A stretch of DNA of 64,000 nt, taken from the NCBI RefSeq assembly GCF_014078525.1, contig NZ_MU078696.1, positions 471,345 through 535,344 of the forward strand, in the 5' to 3' direction. Below the pieces are notes generated by a model. The model searched no databases. It had not been told where the DNA came from and saw only the letters and a list, made by a program, of their open reading frames with translations. The translations under genes were made by a program, and so were the position numbers. This DNA comes from Nitrosopumilus sp. b3. Lineage in GTDB: Archaea > Thermoproteota > Nitrososphaeria > Nitrososphaerales > Nitrosopumilaceae. Below are positions 1 through 7,312 of the stretch, piece after piece. The first letter of the stretch is position 1. Each line of letters begins with the position of its first letter.

Positions 1-125
1 ATTATGTTACTGATTATCTTCAGTTAACTCCTATATTGTTTATTATTCTCTCCATCCCTGCAATTGTTGTTGGTGCTTATTTGATGAAAGAAAAAAAGAA
101 ACGTCCAAAGAAAGAATTCTTCTAA
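1..125 (+). CDS. C-terminus of a membrane protein (cut by window start)
   Basis: An open frame enters the window and stops with TAA at 123-125. The 40 visible residues are a hydrophobic helix followed by a very basic tail (KEKKKRPKKEFF), as in the last transmembrane segment and cytoplasmic tail of a membrane protein. The frame overlaps the convergent acetyltransferase gene by 4 nt. Nothing more specific can be said because the body of the protein lies outside the window. Confidence 0.6.
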   Translation, partial: YVTDYLQLTPILFIILSIPAIVVGAYLMKEKKKRPKKEFF

Positions 126-559
126 ATATTATCTAGTCTTAATTCATTTGCAACTTTCTTGAAACCAAGTTTTTCATAAAATGGTTTTACATCATCATTA
201 CAGTCTAGGATTGTCTTGTAACAGCCTCGTTTTTTCGAAATTTCAATAAGATATTTCATTATCTTCTCTCCTATTTTTTGACCCTGATGTTCTTTGCTAA
301 CTACTACATCTTCAATATGCCCAACCAAACCTCCATCATGAATGAATTTTTGCTCTATTAGCAGAGTTATTGAACCTACAATCTTTCCATCTATTTCTGC
401 AACTGCTATGATGTGATCAGGATTGGAATTTATTTTTTCAAAAATACCATCAGCTTTTGATTTTTCAATATTACTTGCAAGTTTTAATGAATCCAATGAA
501 TTTAAAAATCCATTCCAGAGGTCTTCTTTTCTTAATTCTCTGATGATTGGTTCACTCAT
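122..559 (-). CDS. GNAT N-acetyltransferase resembling glucosamine-6-phosphate acetyltransferase (Gna1)
   Basis: This is a 145-residue single-domain GNAT protein. The acetyl-CoA-binding region is clear (VVVSKEHQGQKIGEKIM). The stretch from residue ~80 (GHIEDVVV, then RGCYKTILDCNDD and PFYEKLGFKK) closely follows the pattern of eukaryotic Gna1, which acetylates glucosamine-6-phosphate on the way to UDP-GlcNAc. It lies 8 nt downstream of a sugar-1-phosphate nucleotidyltransferase gene on the same strand, so the two probably form an operon for an activated N-acetyl amino sugar. The fold is certain, but the substrate is inferred from motif resemblance and context. Its stop overlaps the convergent upstream gene. 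Confidence 0.85.
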   Translation of the reverse strand: MSEPIIRELRKEDLWNGFLNSLDSLKLASNIEKSKADGIFEKINSNPDHIIAVAEIDGKIVGSITLLIEQKFIHDGGLVGHIEDVVVSKEHQGQKIGEKIMKYLIEISKKRGCYKTILDCNDDVKPFYEKLGFKKVANELRLDNI

Positions 560-567
560 TTTTAATT

Positions 568-1278
568 TCAGATCTTACCTAATTTTTGGATGTATTCTTG
601 ATATGCTTTTTTGTAGGATGCCTTATTCCCAATATCTGTAAATCCATTCTTTGTAAGAAAACTACTGACTAGTTTTTTCCTACTCATGGCTTTTTTAATA
701 ACATCGTCCATTCCGAAAGGTTTGTTTTTTGGAATGTATTTTAAAATTTCAGGTTCCATAACATAGCATCCCATGTTTACATTTGCTTTTATCTCTGGTT
801 TTTCATTCCAACTTGATACCCTTCCATTCTTTAATGTCTCGATTACCCCATATGGCAAATTAGTTTTGTACTCATTTAGACTCATGGTAACAAATGCCTT
901 CTTTTGATTGTGCTGTTTTATCATATTTCTCAGACTAAAATTAAAAATTGAATCTCCGTATATGCAAACAAAAGTATCATCGATGAATTCCTCAGCAGTT
1001 TTTAGCTGTCCTGCAGTTGCAAGCGGTTTATCTGAAACTGCATACTCTATATTCACTCCCAATCTTTTTCCATCTTCAAAATAATCTTCAATTGTTTTTC
1101 TTAGATAACTAACACACAGTACAATTGATTTCACTCCGTTTTTTCTTGTCCATTCAATTAGATGCTCTAAAATTGGTTTCTCCCCCAGTGGCAACATAGG
1201 TTTTGGAAGAAATGTGGTGTATGGCTGTAGCCTTGTGCCTAAACCTCCGGCAAGAATTACTGCTTTCACAAACTCCAT
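568..1278 (-). CDS. Sugar-phosphate nucleotidyltransferase
   Basis: A 236-residue NTP_transferase-family enzyme. The N-terminus carries the nucleotide-binding signature AVILAGGLGTRLQPYTTFLP with the conserved lysine just after it (KPMLPLGEKP), and a metal-binding Asp lies in CIYGDSIF near residue 110. The protein has only the catalytic Rossmann-like domain and lacks a left-handed beta-helix, so it is shorter than GlmU-type enzymes. It should join a sugar-1-phosphate to an NTP; the sugar could be glucose, mannose or an amino sugar. The Gna1-like gene 8 nt downstream points to an amino sugar, but that is inference. The gene is probably the first of a two-gene operon. Confidence 0.88.
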   Translation of the reverse strand: MEFVKAVILAGGLGTRLQPYTTFLPKPMLPLGEKPILEHLIEWTRKNGVKSIVLCVSYLRKTIEDYFEDGKRLGVNIEYAVSDKPLATAGQLKTAEEFIDDTFVCIYGDSIFNFSLRNMIKQHNQKKAFVTMSLNEYKTNLPYGVIETLKNGRVSSWNEKPEIKANVNMGCYVMEPEILKYIPKNKPFGMDDVIKKAMSRKKLVSSFLTKNGFTDIGNKASYKKAYQEYIQKLGKI

Positions 1279-1322
1279 TTGAGAATTGAGTATTTATGTT
1301 CAAGGATGAGTTTTAACCAGAC

Positions 1323-2615
1323 TCAAATAATCTTTGTAATTTTTTTTAAAATCATATCTGGTGTTTCACCAAATACTATGATCATTGGCTCTTTCCCGAA
1401 ATCTCCTTTGTGATAAATTACATCTGGTACTCTTGTTGTATTTTTGACAGCTTGTTTAATTCCCCACTCAATTGTAGACCCTTTAATCTTCACATTTTTT
1501 GGCTCTTCTCTTCTATCATAACTTGAAACTATTAGTTCTGATTTTTTAATTTTTGAAATTGTACTATCTTGATATTTTATGTTTATTGCAGAACAGATCT
1601 TTGGATATTTTTTATTCATTATTAGTAATGCAGTTGCAACATGCTTTGATCCTCCATAGGATAACTCCCCTGCCACTGTAGCTGAATTTCCTGATTTTAC
1701 TATTCTTCCAGAAATTCCTAGGATATCTTTTATTGATTTTGGTTTTTGCTTGGAGTATACATAATTTATTTGACATTCAGGAATACTTTTGTAAATATTT
1801 TTGATTTGAATAAATTTCTCTATGGCTTTTGATAAATCCCTATGAATGGGATCTTGAATTTCAGTGATTGCTATGCCTCCACCTACTTTTCTTGCATTTT
1901 TAATTGAGTTCTGAGTAAATTGTTGGGCAAATCTTAATGATTCTTCTATTTTTTTATTTTTTGCTAGAGCAAAAATTATGGCCGCTGAATAATTACAACC
2001 ACTACCATGATTAATTTTATTAATTTTCTCCCCTGAAATGTAATATTCTTTATTTTTTTCCAAAACAAAATCTAATATTTTTTTATCACTTGTATGTACT
2101 CCAGTAATGACAACATTTTTGGCTCCCATTTTTTGAATTTTTTTTGCAACCTTTGGAATTAATTTTTTTGAAGTTATTTTGATCTTTGATAATATTTCTG
2201 CCTCATACTTGTTTGGAGTGATTACTGTAGCAAGGGGAATGATGTATTTTTGAAAATCTGAAATTGCTGATTTCTCTATTAGCATTCCACCCGTAGTTGA
2301 TTTAATTACTGGATCAACAACAATTGGAATTTTCAATTTTCTTAATTTGTTATGTAGACTTTTAATAATCTGGGAACTATACACCATCCCAATTTTTATC
2401 CCATCAATTTTAAAATCTGCTATTATAGATTCAATTTGATCCTTTAGAATTTTTTGTGATACTGGTTCTGTAGTGCCAAAATTTGATGTATTTTGACTTG
2501 TGATGGCAGTAATCACTGTAAGCCCATGAACATTAAATGCTGAAAAAGTTTTGACATCACTTTGAATTCCTGCACCTGATGAGGGGTCAGAACCGCCAAT
2601 TGAAAGTAAATTCAT
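1323..2615 (-). CDS. thiDN: Bifunctional HMP(-P) kinase / thiamine-phosphate synthase (ThiD-ThiN)
   Basis: The 430-residue protein has two domains. Residues 1-~250 form a ribokinase-fold ThiD: the N-terminal IGGSDPSSGAGIQSD binds hydroxymethylpyrimidine, and the anion-hole motif NHGSGCNYSAA contains the usual GxGC segment. Residues ~260-430 match archaeal ThiN, the thiamine-phosphate synthase that replaces ThiE in many archaea (SGNSATVAGELSYGGSKHVA, YDRREEPKN). Together they phosphorylate HMP twice and couple it to the thiazole phosphate. thiC, which makes HMP-P, lies 0.75 kb away on the other strand. ATG start; the divergent spacer to the zinc-ribbon gene is about 100 nt. Confidence 0.95.
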   Translation of the reverse strand: MNLLSIGGSDPSSGAGIQSDVKTFSAFNVHGLTVITAITSQNTSNFGTTEPVSQKILKDQIESIIADFKIDGIKIGMVYSSQIIKSLHNKLRKLKIPIVVDPVIKSTTGGMLIEKSAISDFQKYIIPLATVITPNKYEAEILSKIKITSKKLIPKVAKKIQKMGAKNVVITGVHTSDKKILDFVLEKNKEYYISGEKINKINHGSGCNYSAAIIFALAKNKKIEESLRFAQQFTQNSIKNARKVGGGIAITEIQDPIHRDLSKAIEKFIQIKNIYKSIPECQINYVYSKQKPKSIKDILGISGRIVKSGNSATVAGELSYGGSKHVATALLIMNKKYPKICSAINIKYQDSTISKIKKSELIVSSYDRREEPKNVKIKGSTIEWGIKQAVKNTTRVPDVIYHKGDFGKEPMIIVFGETPDMILKKITKII

Positions 2616-2718
2616 GCTTTTCTATTTTTTTTAGCACTAATTTGCTTTTACTTTGCATTTTTGAAAATTCTTCTCTTTTTGATATTGATTTTATACTTGA
2701 ATAACTTTCTACACACTA

Positions 2719-2904
2719 ATGACTAAAATTCCAATTGTCGATGACACACCAAAAGAGTTACGATGTACAACGTGTTTACTTCCAATGCAATACCAAACAA
2801 AAAAAGATAGAAAATTCCTTTGGCAGTGTTTTAAATGTGGTAAGCAGTTACTTGTGTCTACAAATAATGAAGACGTTGAAGAAAGTTGGAGTCCTCCACG
2901 ATGA
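2719..2904 (+). CDS. Small zinc-ribbon protein
   Basis: A 61-residue protein with two CxxC pairs (CTTC near residue 17 and CFKC near residue 38) separated by about 20 residues, the layout of a zinc ribbon. The rest is polar with an acidic C-terminus. The ATG follows an AT-rich spacer shared with thiDN. Its TGA overlaps the ATG of the next gene (ATGA), so the two are almost certainly co-transcribed and translationally coupled. The function is unknown; a nucleic-acid or protein-binding adaptor role is possible but not shown by the sequence. Confidence 0.75.
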   Translation: MTKIPIVDDTPKELRCTTCLLPMQYQTKKDRKFLWQCFKCGKQLLVSTNNEDVEESWSPPR

Positions 2905-3128
2905 CAGGTGTCTCTGAGATTGAATCCATAAAATCTGAAAATCAAAAACTAAGAAAATATATCTCTCTGATATCTGCTGAAATTGAATTATCTCAAAGGA
3001 TAAAAGAGATAAAAGAAAATTTTACAAACTCTGATGATTCTGAACACATTATCACACCTATAATGGATAGAATTTTTAGAATAAAATCTGAAAAACTTAC
3101 ACTACAAAAAGAATTGAATATAGACTAA
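2901..3128 (+). CDS. Small coiled-coil protein
   Basis: This 75-residue charged, heptad-rich protein is predicted to be mostly helical (residues ~8-40 and ~50-75). I chose the ATG at 2901, which overlaps the stop of the zinc-ribbon gene, over an upstream in-frame TTG at 2886, because ATGA overlap is the commonest coupling in this window. No enzymatic motif is visible. Translational coupling to the zinc ribbon suggests the two act together. Confidence 0.65.
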   Translation: MTGVSEIESIKSENQKLRKYISLISAEIELSQRIKEIKENFTNSDDSEHIITPIMDRIFRIKSEKLTLQKELNID

Positions 3129-3136
3129 TTTGAAAA

Positions 3137-3235
3137 TTATGATGAAGATTGGGTTACACAATCAAAAGAACAAAAATCATCTTTTAAACTATAAAATTCC
3201 CTTCCACAATGCCTGCATTCTTTGATTGCTCTCAT
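3137..3235 (-). CDS. Cys-rich microprotein (32 aa)
   Basis: A short minus-strand frame reads MRAIKECRHCGREFYSLKDD and continues to a second cysteine pair. The arrangement CxxC-x11-CxxxC (residues 7, 10, 22, 26) is that of a single small zinc finger, which is unlikely to arise by chance in so short an AT-rich frame. The ATG is the only possible start because a stop codon lies two codons upstream of it. It sits convergent to the coiled-coil gene and divergent from thiC. Confidence 0.5.
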   Translation of the reverse strand: MRAIKECRHCGREFYSLKDDFCSFDCVTQSSS

Positions 3236-3300
3236 ACCAATCTAATACGACATAATTGCATTTAAGATCGATCTATTTTCTTAATATAGTGTCAAACAAT

Positions 3301-3315
3301 TCTGATGCGATCAGA
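3301..3315. promoter_or_regulatory. Inverted repeat upstream of the thiC promoter
   Basis: TCTGATGCGATCAGA is a perfect 6-bp inverted repeat with a 3-nt spacer. It ends about 24 nt upstream of the thiC TATA box, where an archaeal regulator could act. No second copy was seen in the thiDN upstream region. The assignment as an operator is inference. Confidence 0.3.
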
Positions 3316-3338
3316 TTTTTTTTAATTTTTCAATACTG

Positions 3339-3345
3339 TTTAAAT
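3339..3345 (+). promoter_or_regulatory. thiC TATA box
   Basis: TTTAAAT is centred 27 nt upstream of the thiC ATG, the usual archaeal TATA-to-start-site distance. The transcript would then be leaderless, which leaves no room for a TPP riboswitch between promoter and start codon. Confidence 0.5.
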
Positions 3346-3368
3346 CAGGCAACAACATAGATTGTGTT

Positions 3369-4697
3369 ATGGCAACACAGATGACTTCTGCTAGACGGGG
3401 TGTCGCAACCGATGAAATGAAACAAGTTGCAAAAGATGAAGATGTATCATTAGAATGGCTTATCCCAAAAATTGCTCGTGGCTCGATAATAATACCAAGT
3501 AACAATGTACGACCACAAAAAATTCACAATGTGGGAATAGGCAAGGGTCTTAAAACTAAAGTAAATGTAAACATTGGAACCTCCACTCTAAATGTCAACC
3601 TAGATGAAGAAATTGAAAAAGCAAAAGTTGCAGTAAAATATCATGCTGACACCATGATGGATCTTAGTGATGGTGGTGATGTTAAAATGATACGACAAAC
3701 ACTAATGGATTCTGCACCCATTACTTTTGGAACAGTTCCAATTTATGAGGCTTATAATTATGGTGTCGAAGTTCACAAAAACCCTTTGAATTTAACAGAA
3801 GACGATTACCTAAATGCATTTGAGAATAATGCAAAAGATGGAGTTGATTACACTACAATTCATTGTGGAATTACAAAAGATATTGCAAAAAGAATTCTCA
3901 AGGTTCAGAGATATGGTGGTGTTGTAAGTAAGGGTGGCACAATTACCGCTGCATGGATGTTAAAACATGATAAAGAAAATCCCTATTTGACTCACTATGA
4001 TTATTTGATTGAGATTGCAAAAAAATATGATGTAACATTTAGCCTCGGTGATGCCCTTAGGCCAGGCTCAATCTTGGATTCTCATGATGAATTACAAGTT
4101 CAAGAGATGATCAATATCTCTCAATTAACTAAACGTGCCCATGAACAAGACATACAAGTTATGGTGGAAGGCCCTGGTCACGTTCCATTAAATGAGGTTG
4201 CAGCTAATGTACGATTGGCAAAATCCCTAATCGGTGATGTGCCATATTATGTTCTTGGTCCCTTAGTAACTGATATTGCATCTGGTCATGATCATATTGC
4301 AAGTGCTATAGGAGCTGCAGTTTCAGCAAGCGAAGGAGTGGATCTTTTATGTTATCTTACTCCTTCTGAACATTTGGCATTACCAAATGCTGATGAGGTA
4401 AAAGCAGGATTGATTGCATACAGAATTGCAGCTCATGCAGGTGATCTTGTGAAAATTCGTGACAAAGTTATCAAATGGGATATGGAAATGACTGAAGCAA
4501 GACGTACTTTGGACTGGGAAAAACAACTTGCGTTATCAATAGATCCAGAGGAAGCAGCTAAAATTCACAGTAGAACAGGACAACATCCTGGAAATAATGT
4601 TCCTTGTACTATGTGTGGTGGTGCTTGTGTTTACATGATGTTGCCACAACAAAAAAAATACGAAAAAGAAAACGATAACTTACAACAAATTGAATAA
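3369..4697 (+). CDS. thiC: Phosphomethylpyrimidine synthase ThiC
   Basis: The 442-residue radical SAM enzyme converts aminoimidazole ribonucleotide to HMP-phosphate. Typical blocks are present: NIGTS, DLSDGGDVKMIRQTLM, HCGI, LGDALRPGSILDSHDELQVQE, EGPGHVPLNEV and the C-terminal cluster motif CTMCGGAC. The last has CxxCxxxC spacing rather than the CxxCxxxxC of bacterial ThiC, and the protein lacks the long bacterial N-terminal domain, as expected for the shorter archaeal form. The ATG is supported by a TATA box 27 nt upstream. The 3' end overlaps the convergent NUDIX gene by 18 nt. It supplies the substrate for the ThiD domain of the nearby ThiDN. Confidence 0.96.
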   Translation: MATQMTSARRGVATDEMKQVAKDEDVSLEWLIPKIARGSIIIPSNNVRPQKIHNVGIGKGLKTKVNVNIGTSTLNVNLDEEIEKAKVAVKYHADTMMDLSDGGDVKMIRQTLMDSAPITFGTVPIYEAYNYGVEVHKNPLNLTEDDYLNAFENNAKDGVDYTTIHCGITKDIAKRILKVQRYGGVVSKGGTITAAWMLKHDKENPYLTHYDYLIEIAKKYDVTFSLGDALRPGSILDSHDELQVQEMINISQLTKRAHEQDIQVMVEGPGHVPLNEVAANVRLAKSLIGDVPYYVLGPLVTDIASGHDHIASAIGAAVSASEGVDLLCYLTPSEHLALPNADEVKAGLIAYRIAAHAGDLVKIRDKVIKWDMEMTEARRTLDWEKQLALSIDPEEAAKIHSRTGQHPGNNVPCTMCGGACVYMMLPQQKKYEKENDNLQQIE

Positions 4698-5084
4698 TAC
4701 TTTTTGAAGACTAGGGACTGTTTCATACTTTTCTAATTCTTCTATGTTTATCCATTCATACTGAGAATTTTCCCAGTTTAGTTTGACTGTTGGATTTTCT
4801 GCCTCAAACAAAAATGGGTATATCTCCCATTCATGATTTTCATATTGCGGGGAATGAACTTTCATTCCCTCTGCTGATTTTACAAGTTTTATTTTATCTT
4901 CTGCAATTCCAACTTCTTCAAAAATTTCTATCTTTGCTCTTTTTAATGGCTCTTCATTATTTTCTATGATTCCACTAACTCCTGCCCAGAGCCCTTTCAT
5001 TGATTTTACTTTATCACTTCTTTTTAAAAGCAATAATTTGTCATTATTTCTAATAAACGACGTGACAATTTTTGTTGAACGCAT
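4680..5084 (-). CDS. NUDIX hydrolase
   Basis: A 134-residue NUDIX protein. The box runs from G40 in GIIENNEEPLKRAKIEIFEEVGI. Compared with the consensus GX5EX7REUXEEXGU, the arginine of the RE pair is replaced by isoleucine while the metal-binding EE pair is intact. It should cleave a nucleoside diphosphate linked to another group; the substrate cannot be read from sequence, although the N-terminus (VTSFIRNNDKLLLLKRS) resembles MutT-like housecleaning enzymes. It follows tyrA by 5 nt on the same strand and is probably the last gene of that operon. Confidence 0.88.
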   Translation of the reverse strand: MRSTKIVTSFIRNNDKLLLLKRSDKVKSMKGLWAGVSGIIENNEEPLKRAKIEIFEEVGIAEDKIKLVKSAEGMKVHSPQYENHEWEIYPFLFEAENPTVKLNWENSQYEWINIEELEKYETVPSLQKVLFNLL

Positions 5085-5089
5085 GCCTG

Positions 5090-5941
5090 CTATTTTTCAA
5101 CTGCTTTTACCATTTTTGTCATTCTTTTGTATGATTCAGCAACATCAGTGTGCTTGGCTAGTCTCTCTTGACATTCTTTGATGTATGTGATTACCTCTTC
5201 AGTCTTTGACTCTTGTACTGCAGTAAGTAACCTGCCAATGTCCTTCCAAAGCTCTTCTGCAACTCTTCTGATTTCTGGATTAGCAATAATTGTTTCAATC
5301 AATTCTGGGGATTCTGTCATGATACTTTCTGCTAGTGTTTTTTGAACTCTAAATGTGGTGCCAGACATTTTTTCTGTGAGATTCATTTTTTCATCTTTTG
5401 AAATAATGTTTGCAAAAACTAAGTTCATCAAATGGGTTAGTCCTAAAATAACTGCAATTTTTTTATCATGTTCTGCAGCATCAATTGTTACAAAGTTTGC
5501 ACCTTCAAATAGTGTTTTTGTAACTGTAAGTTCTTTTTTAGCATCTTTAATTGGGACTGAAATTATGTTTTGACCTTTGATAGTTTTTGTTCCAGGACCA
5601 AACATTGGATGAATGCATATTGGATTAATTTTATCTGGCATTTTTGATAATGATGAAACTACTTTGGATTTTTCAGATGATATTTCTATGAGATAGGTTC
5701 CCCTCTTCATCTCTTTTGCTATTAGTCTAATAATTTCTGGTGTTCTTCTTGTTGGTGTGCATAATACTACATAATCTGCCTTTAGAATTGAACCTACTAG
5801 AGAATCTGATGAAATAATATTTTTCCCTGCAATTTTATTTTCTGAATCATATCCTGTTACTTCAAAACCTCTCTCTGCAAAATATTTGGCAAACCATTGC
5901 CCCATTTGACCTCCAGCACCGACTACTGTAATCTTCTTCAT
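5090..5941 (-). CDS. tyrA: Prephenate/arogenate dehydrogenase
   Basis: The 283-residue protein opens with a Rossmann motif (VVGAGGQMGQWFAKYFAERG) followed by an acidic residue at the end of strand two (GYDSE), which indicates NAD preference. The motif HPMFGPGTKTIKGQNII matches the TyrA active-site histidine region. A helical dimerisation domain fills residues ~165-283. The gene overlaps the upstream chorismate mutase-aminotransferase by 4 nt (ATGA). Because that enzyme carries an aminotransferase domain, the substrate could be arogenate rather than prephenate; the sequence alone does not decide. Confidence 0.92.
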   Translation of the reverse strand: MKKITVVGAGGQMGQWFAKYFAERGFEVTGYDSENKIAGKNIISSDSLVGSILKADYVVLCTPTRRTPEIIRLIAKEMKRGTYLIEISSEKSKVVSSLSKMPDKINPICIHPMFGPGTKTIKGQNIISVPIKDAKKELTVTKTLFEGANFVTIDAAEHDKKIAVILGLTHLMNLVFANIISKDEKMNLTEKMSGTTFRVQKTLAESIMTESPELIETIIANPEIRRVAEELWKDIGRLLTAVQESKTEEVITYIKECQERLAKHTDVAESYKRMTKMVKAVEK

Positions 5942-7308
5942 TTCTCTTCACTCATGATGTTACTCAGTATATTCATTCCCTCAATTAGTGTTTTCTCGTC
6001 TTGACATGCAGAAATTCTGATGAAATTCTTGTAATTACCAAATCCTTCACCTGGTGCTATGGCAAGTCCTTTGTCAAGACTAGAATTGGCAAATTGAATA
6101 CCATCAAATCCGTTCTGATTAATTCTGGCAAAAATGTACATTGCACCATCTGGAACTACAAAATCTAGTCCCATCTTAGATGCTTTTTCAGTCAACATAT
6201 CTAGTCTATTTTGAACCGTATTAGTATTGTTGGATGTGTCTGCTTCTAGGGCTTTCATGGCAATGTATTGGATGGGTTCAGAGACATTTGTCAGGCATAA
6301 TGCCTCTAATTTTGCCATTTTTTCAATAATTTCAGTATCTGCGATGGCATACCCAATTCTAAATCCTGTCATGGCATGAGATTTTGAAAATGACTGAGTA
6401 ACAATGCTTTTCTTATAATTATATGATAGAATGCTTTTCCAGCTAGATTTTGCATATTGGGAATAGATTTCATCACTAAGTACATACAAATCATTTTGTT
6501 TGGCCACTTCTACAATCGCATCTTGAAGTTTTTCAGAAAGTATTTTGCCTGTTGGATTATTTGGATAATTTAACACGATCATCTTTGTGTTTGAATTTAT
6601 TGTATCTTTGATCTGCTCTAATGATGGCTCCCATTTTTGCTCTAGAGTAGTACTGATGGTTCTTACTTTTATTCCCGCATTAAGTGCACAATCTTTGTAA
6701 GCTGGCCATGCAGGTTCTATTACTATCATTTCATCACCAGGATTAAGAAGTGTAGAAATTGCAGCAAATATTGAAAATCTGGCACCTGGACTAACTATGA
6801 TGTTGTCCTCAGTTACATCTGCACTGAATTTATTAGAAGCATATTTTGCAAGTGCTTCTCTGAAAACTGGCATTCCTCTTGCTTGACCATATTTTAAAAA
6901 TCCTTTGTCAAAAACATCTTCTAATGCTTTTTTAACAATTGATGGTGGCAAAAAATCTGGCTCTCCTACTTCCATGTGGATAATTTTTTTACCTTGTTGC
7001 TCCATTGACTTTGCTTTTAAAAATATTGAAAGATGTGTTTGTTTATTGATTGATTGCACCTTTATTGATTCATTTAACAGGAAATTGAAAAATTTTGTTG
7101 CAATTGATTCGTCTAGTCCAATTTCATCACATAATGAAATTACTTTTCTGCGTAAATTATCTTCTCTGACTTCATCTGTAACACCTTTTCCAATATTTTT
7201 TTTCACTTCGCCGATTTCTTTTGCAATATCTGTTCTGGTTTTCAATAACCTAATCATTTCAAGTGTAACTTCATCCATCCTATTTCGAAGATCATTGATA
7301 TCTGACAT
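5938..7308 (-). CDS. Chorismate mutase fused to a class I aminotransferase
   Basis: Residues 1-~85 (MSDINDLRNRMDEVTLEMIR onward) form an AroQ-type helical chorismate mutase with the conserved R, R and K residues of that fold. Residues ~95-456 form a fold-type I aminotransferase with YPNNPTGK, SDEIY and the PLP lysine in SFSKSHAMTGFRIGYA. The fusion would turn chorismate into prephenate and then transaminate prephenate to arogenate or the keto acid to tyrosine/phenylalanine. I placed the start at the ATG at 7308, 4 nt after the aroC stop; a frame open to 7350 would run into aroC and add no conserved sequence. Confidence 0.92.
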   Translation of the reverse strand: MSDINDLRNRMDEVTLEMIRLLKTRTDIAKEIGEVKKNIGKGVTDEVREDNLRRKVISLCDEIGLDESIATKFFNFLLNESIKVQSINKQTHLSIFLKAKSMEQQGKKIIHMEVGEPDFLPPSIVKKALEDVFDKGFLKYGQARGMPVFREALAKYASNKFSADVTEDNIIVSPGARFSIFAAISTLLNPGDEMIVIEPAWPAYKDCALNAGIKVRTISTTLEQKWEPSLEQIKDTINSNTKMIVLNYPNNPTGKILSEKLQDAIVEVAKQNDLYVLSDEIYSQYAKSSWKSILSYNYKKSIVTQSFSKSHAMTGFRIGYAIADTEIIEKMAKLEALCLTNVSEPIQYIAMKALEADTSNNTNTVQNRLDMLTEKASKMGLDFVVPDGAMYIFARINQNGFDGIQFANSSLDKGLAIAPGEGFGNYKNFIRISACQDEKTLIEGMNILSNIMSEEK

Positions 7309-7312
7309 TTTC

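Noticed and set aside
3129-3368. TPP riboswitch before thiC
   Set aside because: No CUGAGA/thi-box elements are visible, and a TATA box at 3339-3345 leaves no leader.
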